Position numbers and translations under genes: made by a program. 64,000 nt of DNA from contig OX336349.1 of the NCBI GenBank assembly GCA_946902875.1, forward strand, positions 20,855,891 through 20,919,890, given 5' to 3'. How positions within the stretch are numbered: the stretch's first letter is position 1; each line of letters starts with the position of its first letter. The DNA is from Nematopogon swammerdamellus (Eukaryota > Arthropoda > Insecta > Lepidoptera > Adelidae). This document shows, piece after piece, positions 40,998-51,517 of this stretch. The notes under the pieces are model-generated. The model was not told the DNA's origin, made no database searches, and was given only the letters and a program-made list of their open reading frames with translations.

Positions 40998-41681
40998 TTG
41001 GGTAGATACCTATGACTCTATTTTTAATAGGACTTGTTTTCCTGTCTTTATATTTTATTAGTTTTTTCACCAGTATTCGCCATAATGACTACATTATTAT
41101 CTTCTAGTCTGTATCACAATATCTGTATACTTTCATTCAACGAGTATTGTTTTAATTTTAAGATTTTATTGGGTAGATACTTATGACTCTATTTTTAATA
41201 GGACTTGTTTTCCTGTCTTTATATTTTATTAGTTTTTTCACCAGTATTCGCCATAATGCCTACTTTATTATCTTCTAGTCTTTATCACAATATCTGTATA
41301 CTTTTATTCAACGAGTATTGTTTTAATTTTAAGATTTTATTGGGTAGATACCTATGACTCTATTTTTAATAGGACTTGTTTTCCTGTCTTTATATTTTAT
41401 TAGTTTTTTCACCAGTATTCGCCATAATGTCTACATTATTATCTTCTATTCTGTTTCACAATATCTGTATACTTTTATTCAACGAGTATTGTTTTAATTT
41501 TAAGATTTTATTGGGTAGATACCTATGACTCTATTTTTAATAGGACTTGTTTTCCTGTCTTTATATTTTATTAGTTTTTTCACCAGTATTCGCCATAATG
41601 CCTACTTTATTATCTTCTAGTCTCTATCACAATATCTGTATACTTTCATTCAACGAGTATTGTTTTAATTTTAAGATTTTA
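40998..41681 (+). repeat. tandem array, 4 x 171 bp
   Basis: Units start at 40998, 41169, 41340 and 41511 with TTGGGTAGATAC, at an exact 171-base period. Units 1 and 3 share CTACATTATTATC while 2 and 4 share CCTACTTTATTATC, so a dimer was duplicated. AT-rich. Short ORFs inside are by-products. Confidence 0.9.
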
Positions 41682-41950
41682 TTTAACCGATTTGTTAATG
41701 GAATTTTGGTAAATGATGTTAGTAAATGACAAACATGATTTTATTTCATAATGTAATGAATTTATTTAATTGTATGTTAAATGTTTGTGTAAGTATATTA
41801 TTATTTTAAAATTTTTTACTTGTTTTTTTTTCATTTCATTTCACACTTCACACACACACCTTACCCACAATCACAGATATGACTGGTAGAGAATGCCTTT
41901 AGGGTTAAAGTCCGCCTTTGGTCACTTCTTTTGTTCAATAAAGATAAAAA
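41682..41950 (+). mobile_element. LINE-like 3' UTR
   Basis: It ends TGGTAGAGAATGCCTTTAGG, AAAGTCCGCCTTTGGTCAC and CAATAAAGATAAA, a tail typical of insect LINEs. The 171-bp array abuts it and may have arisen inside the same UTR. Confidence 0.5.
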
Positions 41951-42034
41951 ACATTAGAATTACAGTTGACAGTTCACATTAGAATTACAGCTGTACCTTG
42001 TTGGGTGGTTAGTGTCAAATTATATGTCGGTATA

Positions 42035-42270
42035 CTTTTAGGGTTTTGTACTGTATTTTTAATTAAGGGAGGTCCCCATACAAGAAACTTATTTTTTCAA
42101 AGTTTTTTTTTAATTTGCTCTATCGTAAAAACGGTGATACATAGAAGTGTCATATTGGTGTGAAATAGTGCAAACTCAAAAAAAAAAAATTTTTAACAAC
42201 AAATAATACAAACCTTCTAATTATGTGGTTGTACGGAACCTTCGGTGCGTGAGCCCAACTGTTGGCCGGT
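42035..42270 (+). repeat. family E copy, short
   Basis: TTTTAGGGTTTTGTACTG to CTGTTGGCCGGTTATTT. Lacks the CTGT tract and part of the hairpin. Confidence 0.55.
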
Positions 42271-43159
42271 TATTTTTTGTCGAGATATAAATATGTACTA
42301 TATACAAATGGCTCTCTTAACCAATTTCCGGTCTAGACGCAACGGCGTAAGAGGATAGAGTAGTATGGCAGATCGCTCGACAGACAGACAGACGAACGAT
42401 GTAGATTTATGTCGTGGACAACTCGCGCGGCGTGGCGCGACTCAGCCAGTTTAGTACTCGCGGTTCGCTTGCGCTGAATTAACGCGTCATTTATCTTCTT
42501 TTAAAGTCGTTCAACACACTGTGATGTTCTAATACATTTCTGAGAACATCCAAAACCGTGCTGAAAACAGAAAAAATATTTAAAAAAATTATAATAAAAG
42601 AAGTGCTCGCGTATTTTAAATTTCAAGGACAAACAAATTATAAAAATGGTTTTGAAGACGAAGAAAACATTATATAGGTAGTTTAAAAACAGAGTGATAC
42701 AGAAGTAGTACAAACTGGAATAGACTAGAGAAGTGATTAAAGCAAGTGTTAATTGATGAAATGACGACGAATGAAGTACTTGACAGTTCATTCGACCAAG
42801 TGGAGGACTTCTTACTCGCTAGTTTGAAGTCTCTGTGAGCGTGTGGTGACGAAAACATATTTTGTCTCATTATTAGTTGTTACTTAGGTCGATGTATTCC
42901 TAATGGCTTTTAAATTTCTGTCATCCATCACTAATGATTTTTTATTTACTTTACCTTGGTCGTTAATCGACTTGATTTCATAATTTTCATCGATTTATAG
43001 GTACCTGCTAATCGATTTAGACCGAATAAAATGTATTTTAAAGAGAGATCATGTGTGTACATTGGTAGGATTTTAAATTTCAACATTGTACCAAAGGGGA
43101 AATTCTGCAGTAAAACGAATTTACGTTAGATAATACGTTTATATCCTCGGTAATCTTGA
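42271..43159. other. unassigned; CpG-richer patch at 42340-42500
   Basis: 42340-42490 is GC/CpG-rich for this window and carries no repeat signature I know. It could be a promoter or 5' exon remnant, but there is no supporting ORF. Short hydrophobic ORFs on the minus strand (42501-42870) are unrecognised. Confidence 0.25.
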
Positions 43160-43340
43160 CGAGAACGCATATATGGGCCAACGGGCTTCCAGGAATATCT
43201 TTCCCCATTCCTACAATCCACGGATCTTCAAATCGCGGGTTAATAGCCTTTCCCCAGCGACGTTAGTCCGCCTTCAAGGACTGGCACGTCCTCTGGGGTG
43301 AAATTGGCTGCGCCTGAGGTTTCGACCTCACAGCCACACA
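43160..43340 (+). mobile_element. probable LINE ORF C-terminal relic
   Basis: Reads like a LINE end (GLPGISFPIPTIHGSS-type segment, then CCGCCTTCAAGGACTGGCAC), with stops. Weak evidence. Confidence 0.3.
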
Positions 43341-43726
43341 GTTCGGAAGCAATAATAAAATCGTTAACGTTGTATCACATAATCATGTCCATATAAAACA
43401 ACGTAGACAAAGTGATAAGGATGTCGAAGCTAAAAAGGCATTAATAGACAGACGACGGAGACAATTCTATGTAACCGATTCTATAAATAGAGCAAAAAAA
43501 ATTGTACGTCTTTCCGGAAGACATTGTAGCGATTCGATTCCGGTAGACCGACTCGGATGAAGGTTCCGTCCGTCCAATCGGCATTGATTCCGCGCTAAAC
43601 GGGCACAATTATCTATGGAGTACCTATATACCTATTGGCCCACCTTTGTAATATTGTTTGGACTATTATGTCACTAAAGCTATTATTAGGGTGGGGATTG
43701 TGCCTAAATTGATATGTAAATGTTCA
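43341..43726. other. no recognised feature
   Basis: No ORF over 60 codons; no repeat recognised. Confidence 0.3.
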
Positions 43727-44026
43727 GAAAAAAAACCGGCCAAGTGCGAGTCGGACTCGCGCACCTAGTTTTTCGCACAATAAAAAGAAAAAACTTTGAA
43801 ATAAAACACGTTTCCTGTATGGGGACCCCCCTTAATTTTCTACCTTTTCTATATTTTATTATGTTTTGTTATATCCACCATAAATCCACATAATATTCGG
43901 TGAAAATTTCAACAGGCTACCTATTTATTACGGTTTCAAAGATACAGCAGTAGGACAGACAGACAGACAGATGGCGCGGCGTAGGCTTAGTAATTGGCTT
44001 CCGTACGGGATACGGAAACCTAAAAA
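43727..44026 (-). repeat. family E copy
   Basis: GGCCAAGTGCGAGTCGGACT at the left, GATACGGAAACCTAAAAAC at the right; full-length short form. Confidence 0.7.
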
Positions 44027-44072
44027 CAGATGTATTCTTCAATGCCAAGGTTAAATCCAATAAATGCTACGA

Positions 44073-44434
44073 TACTTGAAATGGTACATACATACATATC
44101 ACACACGCTGAATCCCGACAATCGGGGTAAGCAGAGTAATCGGTGTTGTGCTGCAAGCACTTTGGTAAATTACAGCACAACACCCTTCACCACGTTTCGC
44201 AAAGTATTCGAACAAGATTCAATCGAACAAGCAGCAAGTAAGGCACGAAGACCCACCTGCTGCATGACTCGGTGAAAGTACCGTGCCAAGGTGAGAGGTG
44301 GCGAGCCTGTCGCCCTTTAGCACGGCATCTTGTCCTTATCCCTTAGTCGCCTTTTACGACATGCATGGGGAGAGATGCAGTGGGGCTATTCTTTTTAAGT
44401 ACCGGCCCCACACGGTACCGGTACTTGAAATGGT
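44073..44434 (-). mobile_element. SINE-D copy with 13-bp TSD
   Basis: The element 44086-44421 is flanked by TACTTGAAATGGT (44073-44085 and 44422-44434). On the minus strand head-3 is at the right and the (GTAT)n tail at the left, as expected for a retrotransposed SINE. Confidence 0.85.
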
Positions 44435-44512
44435 GTTCGCTGAAATATCGAAACCACTACAGCAAATTATGTGTTCACATTTATACAAGCAATTTATATT
44501 TTTTACGATTTT

Positions 44513-44829
44513 ATACATACATACTTAAATACCACACGCTGTAACCCGACAATCGGGGTAAGCAGAGCAATCGGTTTTGTGGTGCAAGAATTACATCACA
44601 GCACAACACCGACCACCACCAAAGTATTAGGAAAAGTTAACTATCAATCAGCAAGTAAGCACGAAAACCTACCTGCTGCATGACTCGGCGGAAGTGCCAA
44701 GGTGAGAGGTGGCTATCCTGTCGCCCGTTAGCACGGCATCTCGTCTTTATCCCTTAGTAGCATTTTACGACATGCACGGGGAGAGATGAAGTGGGGCTAT
44801 TATTTTTAAGTACCGGTTCCACACGGTTA
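44513..44829 (-). mobile_element. SINE-D copy, diverged
   Basis: Same order and strand as the neighbour at 44086, with more substitutions and small gaps. Tail ACATACATAC at the left. Confidence 0.7.
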
Positions 44830-45004
44830 CAAATTTTATCTACGTTTATTACTAAGAATAATTATGTTTACGTGTGTGGACGGAAAACTCTGACATCATG
44901 GCCAAAAAGTATTCTGAACTTCATTTGCGCATTTCAAAATCTGTATGGAAACTTTTTACAATCGATCCAACTTTTTTCAAAGATCAATTTTGAAAATGTG
45001 AAAT

Positions 45005-45405
45005 TTTGTCAGCCTCGGTAGCTCAGTGGTGCGCTTGGTCGACTGTCGGTCGTGATCCGGTACACCTGGGCGCGGTGAGTACTTGGATGGGTGACCGCTC
45101 GACCGTTGGAGGCTGACCGCGGTTCGGATTCCACATAAAACTATAGGTCACTTCCCTTATTAGTATTACCTTACTAGGTGGTAGGGTTTATTTAACCCGC
45201 CCGAATTGGTACCACCGCACTGAATGAAAGGTCGGTCAAAACGGCTATGTAAATAGTTCGTGTTTCCGTCCAGTTCAGTGCTGCCGGCACGGCCGAAGTG
45301 AAGCACTGAAGCGGCACCTAGTTTCATCAATGTGTTATGTATGGGTTAACATCACAGAGGCAGTAGGTGATGTAGCCAATCGTCTCAGCTTCCATAAAAA
45401 ATATG
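45005..45405 (+). mobile_element. SINE-P with tRNA/5S-like head
   Basis: Starts GTCAGCCTCGGTAGCTCAGT without head-3. The 5S-like GTACTTGGATGGGTGACCGC (45081-45100) is closest here to genuine 5S sequence. Body to CATAAAAAATATG. Confidence 0.8.
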
Positions 45406-45652
45406 TATCTAAATGTTTTTAGTATTTGGCAGAGCATAGCGGTTTAAAAATATTTTGCGAAAAGCTTCTTTTGAACACTCGCGGTTGTACAATTTCGCAA
45501 ACTATGTAGGCACTTCACCTAATTCATGTCACGAATTTCTGATAAATTGTCGAGATCTACGGTTCACTCTTCAAGGTCTTTTGAACTTCTACATAGAGTT
45601 CTGTACGCTTCCATAGACGTTTTTATGGGGGCACGGCCGTGCCCCCGCCAAG

Positions 45653-46055
45653 TCAAGCGGTGGGTGGCCGAGTGGTTTGGGCATCGGCTTCTCAAGCGAG
45701 GTCCGCGGTTCGAATCCCGTCGGCGCGTACCAATGAGTTTTTTCTGACGAAAAAAATTACGTGAATACCTACACCTGCTTCTTCACCGTTCGACACCGGT
45801 GTAAAACTGTAGGTCCCTTCCCTTGCCCCTTACTAGGTGGTAGGCTCAAATTGTAGCCGACTGGGTTGGTACCACCGTACTGGATGTAAGATGGCCGCAT
45901 AGCAGCCTCGGTTGTGTTCTCCTCTAGTCCAGTATAGCCAGCAATCCAGGGAAGTCTCCGGTATGGCACCTAGCTTCTCGGAGGTGATATTGGCTGGTCG
46001 GAGCATGCGCTTTAGCCCCTCCAACGCAGCCACCCAAACCGGATTACATAAAAAA
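45653..46055 (+). mobile_element. tSINE copy
   Basis: Box A GTGGCCGAGTGG and box B GGTTCGAATCC are intact. The body and the GGATTACATAAAAAAAA tail are present. Confidence 0.8.
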
Positions 46056-46329
46056 AAAGTCGAGCAAACACGGCTGTACCATCCTTTTCTCGAAGCAACT
46101 CTGGGTACTTTTGGTCTTCCTTAATTACTATTACCAGTAGTTGTGTAGTAGACGTACGCACTTCAGTGAAGGTCGACCAGTAACTCATGAACGCGTATTG
46201 TCAAATGATTTTTGAATTAATAAGAGTCACATACATAGGTAAGACAATATCGTTTAAAAGATTATATCTTGTTTAAAATATAAATTCTAAAATTATTTTT
46301 AATAATATTTCTCAAATTATAGTAAATTA

Positions 46330-46710
46330 ATCAAGAAAATTACAGCACAACACCGACCACCACGTTTAGCAAATTATTAGGACAAGATAATATAGTTCTC
46401 AAGAAGCAAGTAAAGACCCACCTACTCTCGCACCTACTGCCTGACTCGGCGGAAGGTCCGTGCCAAGGTGATAGGTGGCTAACCTTTCGCCCTTTAGCAC
46501 GGCTTCACGTATTTTTTTATTTATTTTTTATTTTATGGAATCTGACACGGTTGGCTACAAAACCTACAACAACCGTGATATCGGCCCATAACACCGGGTG
46601 AACTAGGTGCCACGTCAGTGCTTCCCTTCGGTCGTGCCGTCCTTATCCTTAGTCGCCTTTTACAACATGCACGGGGAGAGATGCAGTGGGTCTATTCTTT
46701 TAAAAGTACC
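46330..46710 (-). mobile_element. SINE-D copy split by a SINE-P fragment
   Basis: D body 46330-46507 and head-3 46640-46710 on the minus strand. Between them, 46508-46639 is the 3' end of a minus-strand SINE-P with a T-rich tail. The junction removed a few bases. Confidence 0.65.
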
Positions 46711-46734
46711 TACGCTTACTGGGCAGGGATGCAC

Positions 46735-46995
46735 CCCTATTCAATCGACCTACGGGTTCTGTACCAACTGGTTCTGTAGGTCTTTTATTCATAGAACCTG
46801 GAAAATGTGGAACGCACTCCCTGTCCATCTATTTCCTCCCAAGTACAGCCTGGGGTTTTTCAAAACGGGTATGAAAAGGCTCCTGTCAGACCGGCATGGC
46901 ATTCGCAATCACACATACATATGGCATCACATAATGTCCATTGGCATCGTTAGACACCTACTCGTAGGTGAAACGAAGGAACATGTCGCGCTATC
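46735..46995 (+). pseudogene. LINE reverse-transcriptase ORF, C-terminal end
   Basis: Encodes the conserved C-terminal block of Jockey/CR1-type LINE ORF2 (RSFIHRTWKMWNALP, LFPPKYSLGFFKTGMKRLL). It is 5'-truncated, and no RT catalytic motif remains. From 46607 the frame also reads through SINE sequence, which is fortuitous. Confidence 0.65.
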
Positions 46996-47021
46996 CACGG
47001 ACCCCACACGGTAAAATATTA

Positions 47022-48690
47022 GGGCTGTATCTCTTGAACCGTAATAGGTAGCCCGTTGAAATTTTCACAGAATATGTGTTATTAATATTATGGCCGATAT
47101 AACAAAAAATAAGAAAAAATAAAAAATTCACGGGGGTTCTTATAGAAGAAACCAAAAAGTGCACGCGCCATCTACTGAATAGATTGTGAAGCATTTTAAC
47201 TAATCATCACAATTAACTAATATGAAGCATTTCATAACACGCCCTAGATGGCGTGAGTGACGCTAACCATTTTTTTCACCATTTCATTCACCACGCCCAG
47301 TGCGCGTGGCGCGGAGGTGGAAAGGGGACGGCGGGATCGCGTTAAACAGCTCCTCCGAGCACTCCCCATGGAATAAGCGATAGAACACACTTAGGGAGCC
47401 GACATCCCTACGGTGTTGCAGTGGTTCCAGATCACGGGACACTTCGGGGTCACCCACTAGTCGCACGGCTCGACGCTGGATCGAGTCCAGAGGCGCAAGC
47501 TGGTATTTGGCAGAGCCATCCCACAGGTGCGAGCAGTACTCCAAGCAAGACCTGATCTGCGATTTATACAGCAGCAGCTTTTGGTCCGCCGTGAAGTACC
47601 GTCGCACCTTATTGAGTACGCCCAGCTTTTTAGAAGCCAGCTTGGCCTTCCCCTCGATGTGGCGACGAAAGTTCAAGTCGTGCGACAGTTCGACTCCGAG
47701 GACCCCGAGGTGTTCGCTTAATTTGAGCAACGTGCCTTGGAATGAAGGAGCCGGTGTGAACGCCACTCTCTTCGCACTGAACGCGCAAACTTGTGTCTTG
47801 GAAGCGTTGAACTCGACCAAATTACTACGGCCCCATTCGGAAATAGAACCGAGTGTATGTTCGAGCTCAGACACAAGTCTTCGTCTCTTCTCATCCACAA
47901 CATCCCGACTGGCTGAAGGGTGACTGGTGTAGGATCCGTGTGCCGTACTGTCATCTGCATAACAATGTATGTTGCCCAGAGACAGCATATCATTGATGTG
48001 CAGAAGAAACAGCGTGGGTGACAACACAGATCCTTGTGGTACGCCGGCGTTCACTGACATGGCGTCCGACGAGCAACCGTCCACTAGGACCTGAATGCTA
48101 CGCCCATGTAGGAAGTCGGCGACCCAGTCACACAGGCCAGAAGGAAGTCCGTAAGCCGGCAATTTGCCCAAGAGCGACTTGTGCCAAACCCGGTCAAATG
48201 CCTTGGCAATATCAAGGCCAATTGCCAAGGATTCGCCATGACCTTCAAGCGATTCCCCCCAAAGGTGAGTGACGTACGCTAGGAGATCACCAGTAGATCG
48301 TTTTGGCCGGAAGCCGTATTGCCGATCGCTGATGAGGTCATTTGTCTCTAGGTACTTCATGAGCTGCGCATTGATGATGCGCTCCATCACCTTACAGAGA
48401 AGGGAGGTAATCGCTATAGGTCGGTAGTTTGACGGGTTTGAGCGGTCACCCTTTTTGGGGACCGCTTGCACAAACGCAGATTTCCAGGCCGCCGGCACAC
48501 GACCATTAGAGTAGGAGAGACGGAATAGGCGCGTCAGCACTGGAACCAACTCGGGAGCACACCTTTTTAACACCAATGCAGGAATCCTGTCCGGCCCACT
48601 CGCTTTCCTGACGTCTATGACGACCATGACGTGGCGATAAGGAACCCTCGCTCGGTGTGCGAGCTCGACTCGCACTTGGCCGGTTTTTGG
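47022..48690 (+). repeat. family E copy split by a LINE
   Basis: The left part, 47022-47268, runs from GGGCTGTATCTCTTGAACCG to GTGAGTGACGCTAACCAT. The right part, about 48615-48690, resumes TGACGACCATGACGTGGCGA and ends with the GCGAGCTCGACTCGC hairpin. TGACG(CTA)ACCAT at the left and TGACGACCAT at the right look like the LINE's target duplication. Confidence 0.65.
47269..48620 (-). pseudogene. Jockey/CR1-type LINE reverse transcriptase, truncated
   Basis: The minus-strand frame 48699-47284 is open for 471 codons; LINE homology starts near 48620. The RT domain has KASGPDRIP, SNYRPIAITS, motif A LDIAKAFDRV, motif B AGVPQGSVLSP and motif C YADD (plus-strand 47950-47961), followed by thumb and C-terminal blocks. 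The endonuclease and the start of RT are missing, so the listed ATG belongs to family E sequence. The protein stops about 130 residues early compared with relatives, just before GTGAAAAAA. With target-duplication-like flanks, this suggests insertion of an RNA polyadenylated early, plus 5' truncation. No internal stop in about 440 codons implies a fairly recent copy. Confidence 0.85.
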
Positions 48691-48989
48691 TATATTCATC
48701 GTCTATGACACGCTTTATTGTTGGAAAATAATTCACACTTGACAAAAAGTTCAAGTAAATATCAAAAGATTCCCCACGATTAATCGTTTCTAAGACTGCG
48801 TTTGCTTTTTCCTTCTGCGGTAGAGGTTTTTTCTCGCATATTTGTCCCGCCATTCAATTTGCATTGAATGAGTGTGTTGCACATAACGATAATTTGCATC
48901 CAATTACGATTGCAATGAGGCAAAAAAGTGCGGGACTTCGGTCAAGTCAAGATCACGGCCACCGACGATACAAAATTCTTTATCAACAT
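48691..48989 (-). other. unidentified 55-codon reading frame
   Basis: The minus-strand ORF 48506-48853 begins with about 55 codons (48690-48853) outside any repeat. Their composition is protein-like (GQICEKKPLPQKEKANAVLE), and the frame then runs into family E. No domain is recognised; it could be a gene-fragment exon, a transposon relic or chance. Confidence 0.2.
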
Positions 48990-49050
48990 CATCTTTTAGC
49001 GCGTATCGGTCCACTGCTGGACATATGCCTCTCCGGAGGCACGCTACCAC
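48990..49050 (-). mobile_element. RTE LINE 3' terminal scrap
   Basis: GTCCACTGCTGGACATATGC is the reverse complement of the QQWT end. Only about 50 bases remain. Confidence 0.45.
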
Positions 49051-49079
49051 ACGCGCTTGTGATCCATTCGATTTTTTTT

Positions 49080-49215
49080 TTAATAGAAAGCGCGACATTT
49101 GGCCGCTCGCCACCCGTGAGGTGTCTAACGACGCCCATGGACATTCGATTGTGTGCGGGGGTTGCGAATGCCATGCTGTCCTGACAAGTCACTCTTCTCA
49201 CACAGGTCACACTGC
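49080..49215 (+). repeat. repeat H fragment
   Basis: CACCCGTGAGGTGTCTAACG and GGGGGTTGCGAATGCCATG, as at 32860 and 63617. Confidence 0.45.
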
Positions 49216-49289
49216 AAGCTGGGCGTCAAGCAAGATGGGCGTGAAGAGCCCTTGAAGGAAAAAGTTCAGAATACCTACTTTATTGAGAA

Positions 49290-49880
49290 CTAGCTGTGCC
49301 CGCGGCTCCGCCCGCTCTCATATTTCACTTCTCTGCTAACCTCATAAGCCATTTCGCGTGATAGTAAGTAGCCTTGTACCGTGTGGGGCCGGTACTTAAA
49401 AAGAATATCCCCACTGCATCTCTCCCCATGCATGTCGTAAAAGGCGACTAAGGGATAAGGACAAGATGCCGTGCTGAAGGGCGACAGGCTCGCCACCTCT
49501 CACCTTGGCACGGTACTTCCACCGACTCATGCAGCAGGTGGGTCTTCGTGCCTTACTTGCTGCTTGATCGATTTAATCTTGTTCGAATACTTTGCGAAAC
49601 GTGGTAGTCGGTGTTGTGCTGTAATTGACCAGAGTTCTTGCAGCACAACACCGATTACTCTGCTTACCCCGATTGTCGGGATTCAGCGTGTGTGATATGT
49701 ATGTATGTATGTAGTAAGTAGCCTATAGTTGATGGGAAGAATCAAGCTATCAGTAGATTTTTTTTTATTAAAATCGGTTCAGTGGTTCTCGAGTTATAAG
49801 CGGACAGACAGACATACACACACATACATACAGACAGAAAGCAGACGTTGGATTTTATTAAAGGTAAAGGAAAAGGATAA
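49290..49880 (-). mobile_element. family G copy split by SINE-D
   Basis: Left part 49290-49373 (GTGCCCGCGGCTCCGCCCGC) and right part 49713-49880 (to GACGTTGGATTTTATTAAAG). Continuous family G sequence is restored if the SINE-D and one duplication are removed. Confidence 0.75.
49363..49723 (+). mobile_element. SINE-D, full length with 11-bp TSD
   Basis: The element 49374-49712 (339 bp) lies between AGTAAGTAGCC at 49363-49373 and 49713-49723. This fixes the family's ends: 5' TTGTACCGTGTGGGGCCGGT, 3' (ATGT)n. The body has no clear A/B boxes or ORF, so its RNA origin is unknown. Confidence 0.9.
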
Positions 49881-50175
49881 GGATATTATATAAGGAATTT
49901 AATACAGTTTGTATATTAAAATAACGAAATTCGATACATCTATCGATCTAACACTTTTCATAGCGATAATTTGTTAATATGCGAAATATCGCAATTTTTC
50001 ACAGATACCTACTTCCACTTGGATGGCCCCAGCTCATTAAAAATGTGTTTAAGAATATATATTTTCTTTCATCTTCTCATGTCAAAGCTGTTAGAAACGT
50101 GTCGCTAAAAGTGCTCTCTCTATTTTCGTTCGTTCTCAACAATTTTGCAAGTGTCTCATTTTTCGCAGCTGAACA

Positions 50176-50828
50176 TTTTTTAGGGTTCCGTATCCGTCGT
50201 ACGGGACCCAATTACTAAGCCTACGCCGTCTGTCTGTATGTCTGAGGGCTGTATCTCTTGAACCGTAATAGGTACCGTTTGTACCGTGTGGGGCCGGTAC
50301 TTTAAAAGAATAGCCCCAGTGCATCTCTCCCCGTGCATGTCGTAAAAGGCGACTAAGGGATATGACTCCCTTCTTATATTACTAGGTGGTAGGGTTTAAC
50401 CCGCCCGGGTTGGTACCACCGCACTGAATGAAAGGTCGGTCGAAACGGCTATGTAAATAGTTTGTGTTTTCCGTCCAGTTCAGTGTAGCCGGCACGACCG
50501 AAGGGAAGCATTGACGTGGCACCAAGTTCATCCGGTGTTATGGGCTGACATCACGGATGTTGTAGGTGATGTAGCCAACCGTGTCAGTTTCCATAAAAAA
50601 AAAAAAAAAAAAGGTAGCCCGTTGAAATTTTCACAGAATATGTGTTATTTTATTATGGCCGATATGAAGTAAAAATAATAAATATAAGAAAAAGTAAAAA
50701 ATTCACAGGGGTCCCCATACAAGAAACTAAATAGTGTATGCGCGCCATCTACCGAAAACAGTTAAAGCAGCGCTGACCATGACATGGCGATACGGAACCC
50801 TCAGCGCGCGAGTTCGACTCGCACTTGT
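50176..50828 (+). repeat. family E copy split by SINE-P
   Basis: Left part 50176-50282 (AGGGTTCCGTATCCGTCGTA to AATAGGTACCGTT). Right part 50612-50828 resumes GGTAGCCCGTTGAAATTTTC and ends GTTCGACTCGCACTTG. GGTA(GC)CCGTT at both joints is the SINE's duplication, with a 2-base loss at the left. Confidence 0.75.
50283..50611 (+). mobile_element. SINE-P, head-3 form, full length
   Basis: TGTACCGTGTGGGGCCGGTA at the 5' end, body as at 20770, 18-base A run at the 3' end. Very similar to the copies at 20770, 24826 and 55708, hence young. Confidence 0.85.
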
Positions 50829-51249
50829 TTACTTCTACCGTGACATGTGTGTCAAGGGCCTACTTCTTTTAATGATTCATCCGCACCTACATTTTAACTA
50901 AATGGGTGGATCAACTTTTTCTTGTGACGTAAAAAACAGCTGCTAAATGAAATAAAAAAAAATAAATTTCAATTTATTACTTAGTTAAAAATAAATAAGT
51001 ATAAAACACTAAGGTTGATAGGCAGTTGAAAAAAAAGTAGAGAACTATTTAAAATAAAAAATTAACCAAATGTTTAGGGGTGACCCAGGGGACAATTTTG
51101 TTCCCAGTTTTGTATGGATAAAATAAAAAAAAAGTTCACCGTAGAACAAAATGTCATCTAACTTTTTTGCTCCAAATAGGCTCAGGAGTACCTGGTTTGC
51201 TTTATGATGATTGATGCCCTATAGTCATCAAACACCCTGTATATAAGGT
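50829..51249. other. AT-rich, no recognised feature
   Basis: No ORF or repeat, apart from CAAACACCCTGTATATAAGG at 51228-51247, which resembles the repeat K end. Confidence 0.3.
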
Positions 51250-51425
51250 ACTAATAAAAAATTATGACTTGCGAAGTTTGTTTGTCAGTTTTTTTTTATT
51301 TTTTATTTATTTTTTTTTTTCTTCTTCGCATTGAATTTAGAACTGGCGGAATTTTCGACATGTCCAAGCGTAGGTAGGTAACCTACGCTTGGAAACCTAT
51401 GGATGAAATTATACAATAAATAAAC
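51250..51425 (+). repeat. repeat L copy
   Basis: Same blocks as 39355-39465, with an inserted T run and the local palindrome CAAGCGTAGGTAGGTAACCT plus ACGCTTG. Confidence 0.5.
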
Positions 51426-51517
51426 AAAACACCGAAAGGTATGAAAATGGCCACCCATAGATGGCGCTAAGGATACGAAGGACTTAATATTTGACTCTTT
51501 TGTAAAAACAGTATGTG

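Noticed and set aside
42340..42500. Host gene promoter or 5' exon
   Set aside because: CpG-rich for this window, but there is no downstream coding exon, splice context or recognisable core promoter to support it.
47507..48272. Plus-strand ORFs of 64-138 codons
   Set aside because: Antisense shadows of the minus-strand LINE reverse transcriptase.
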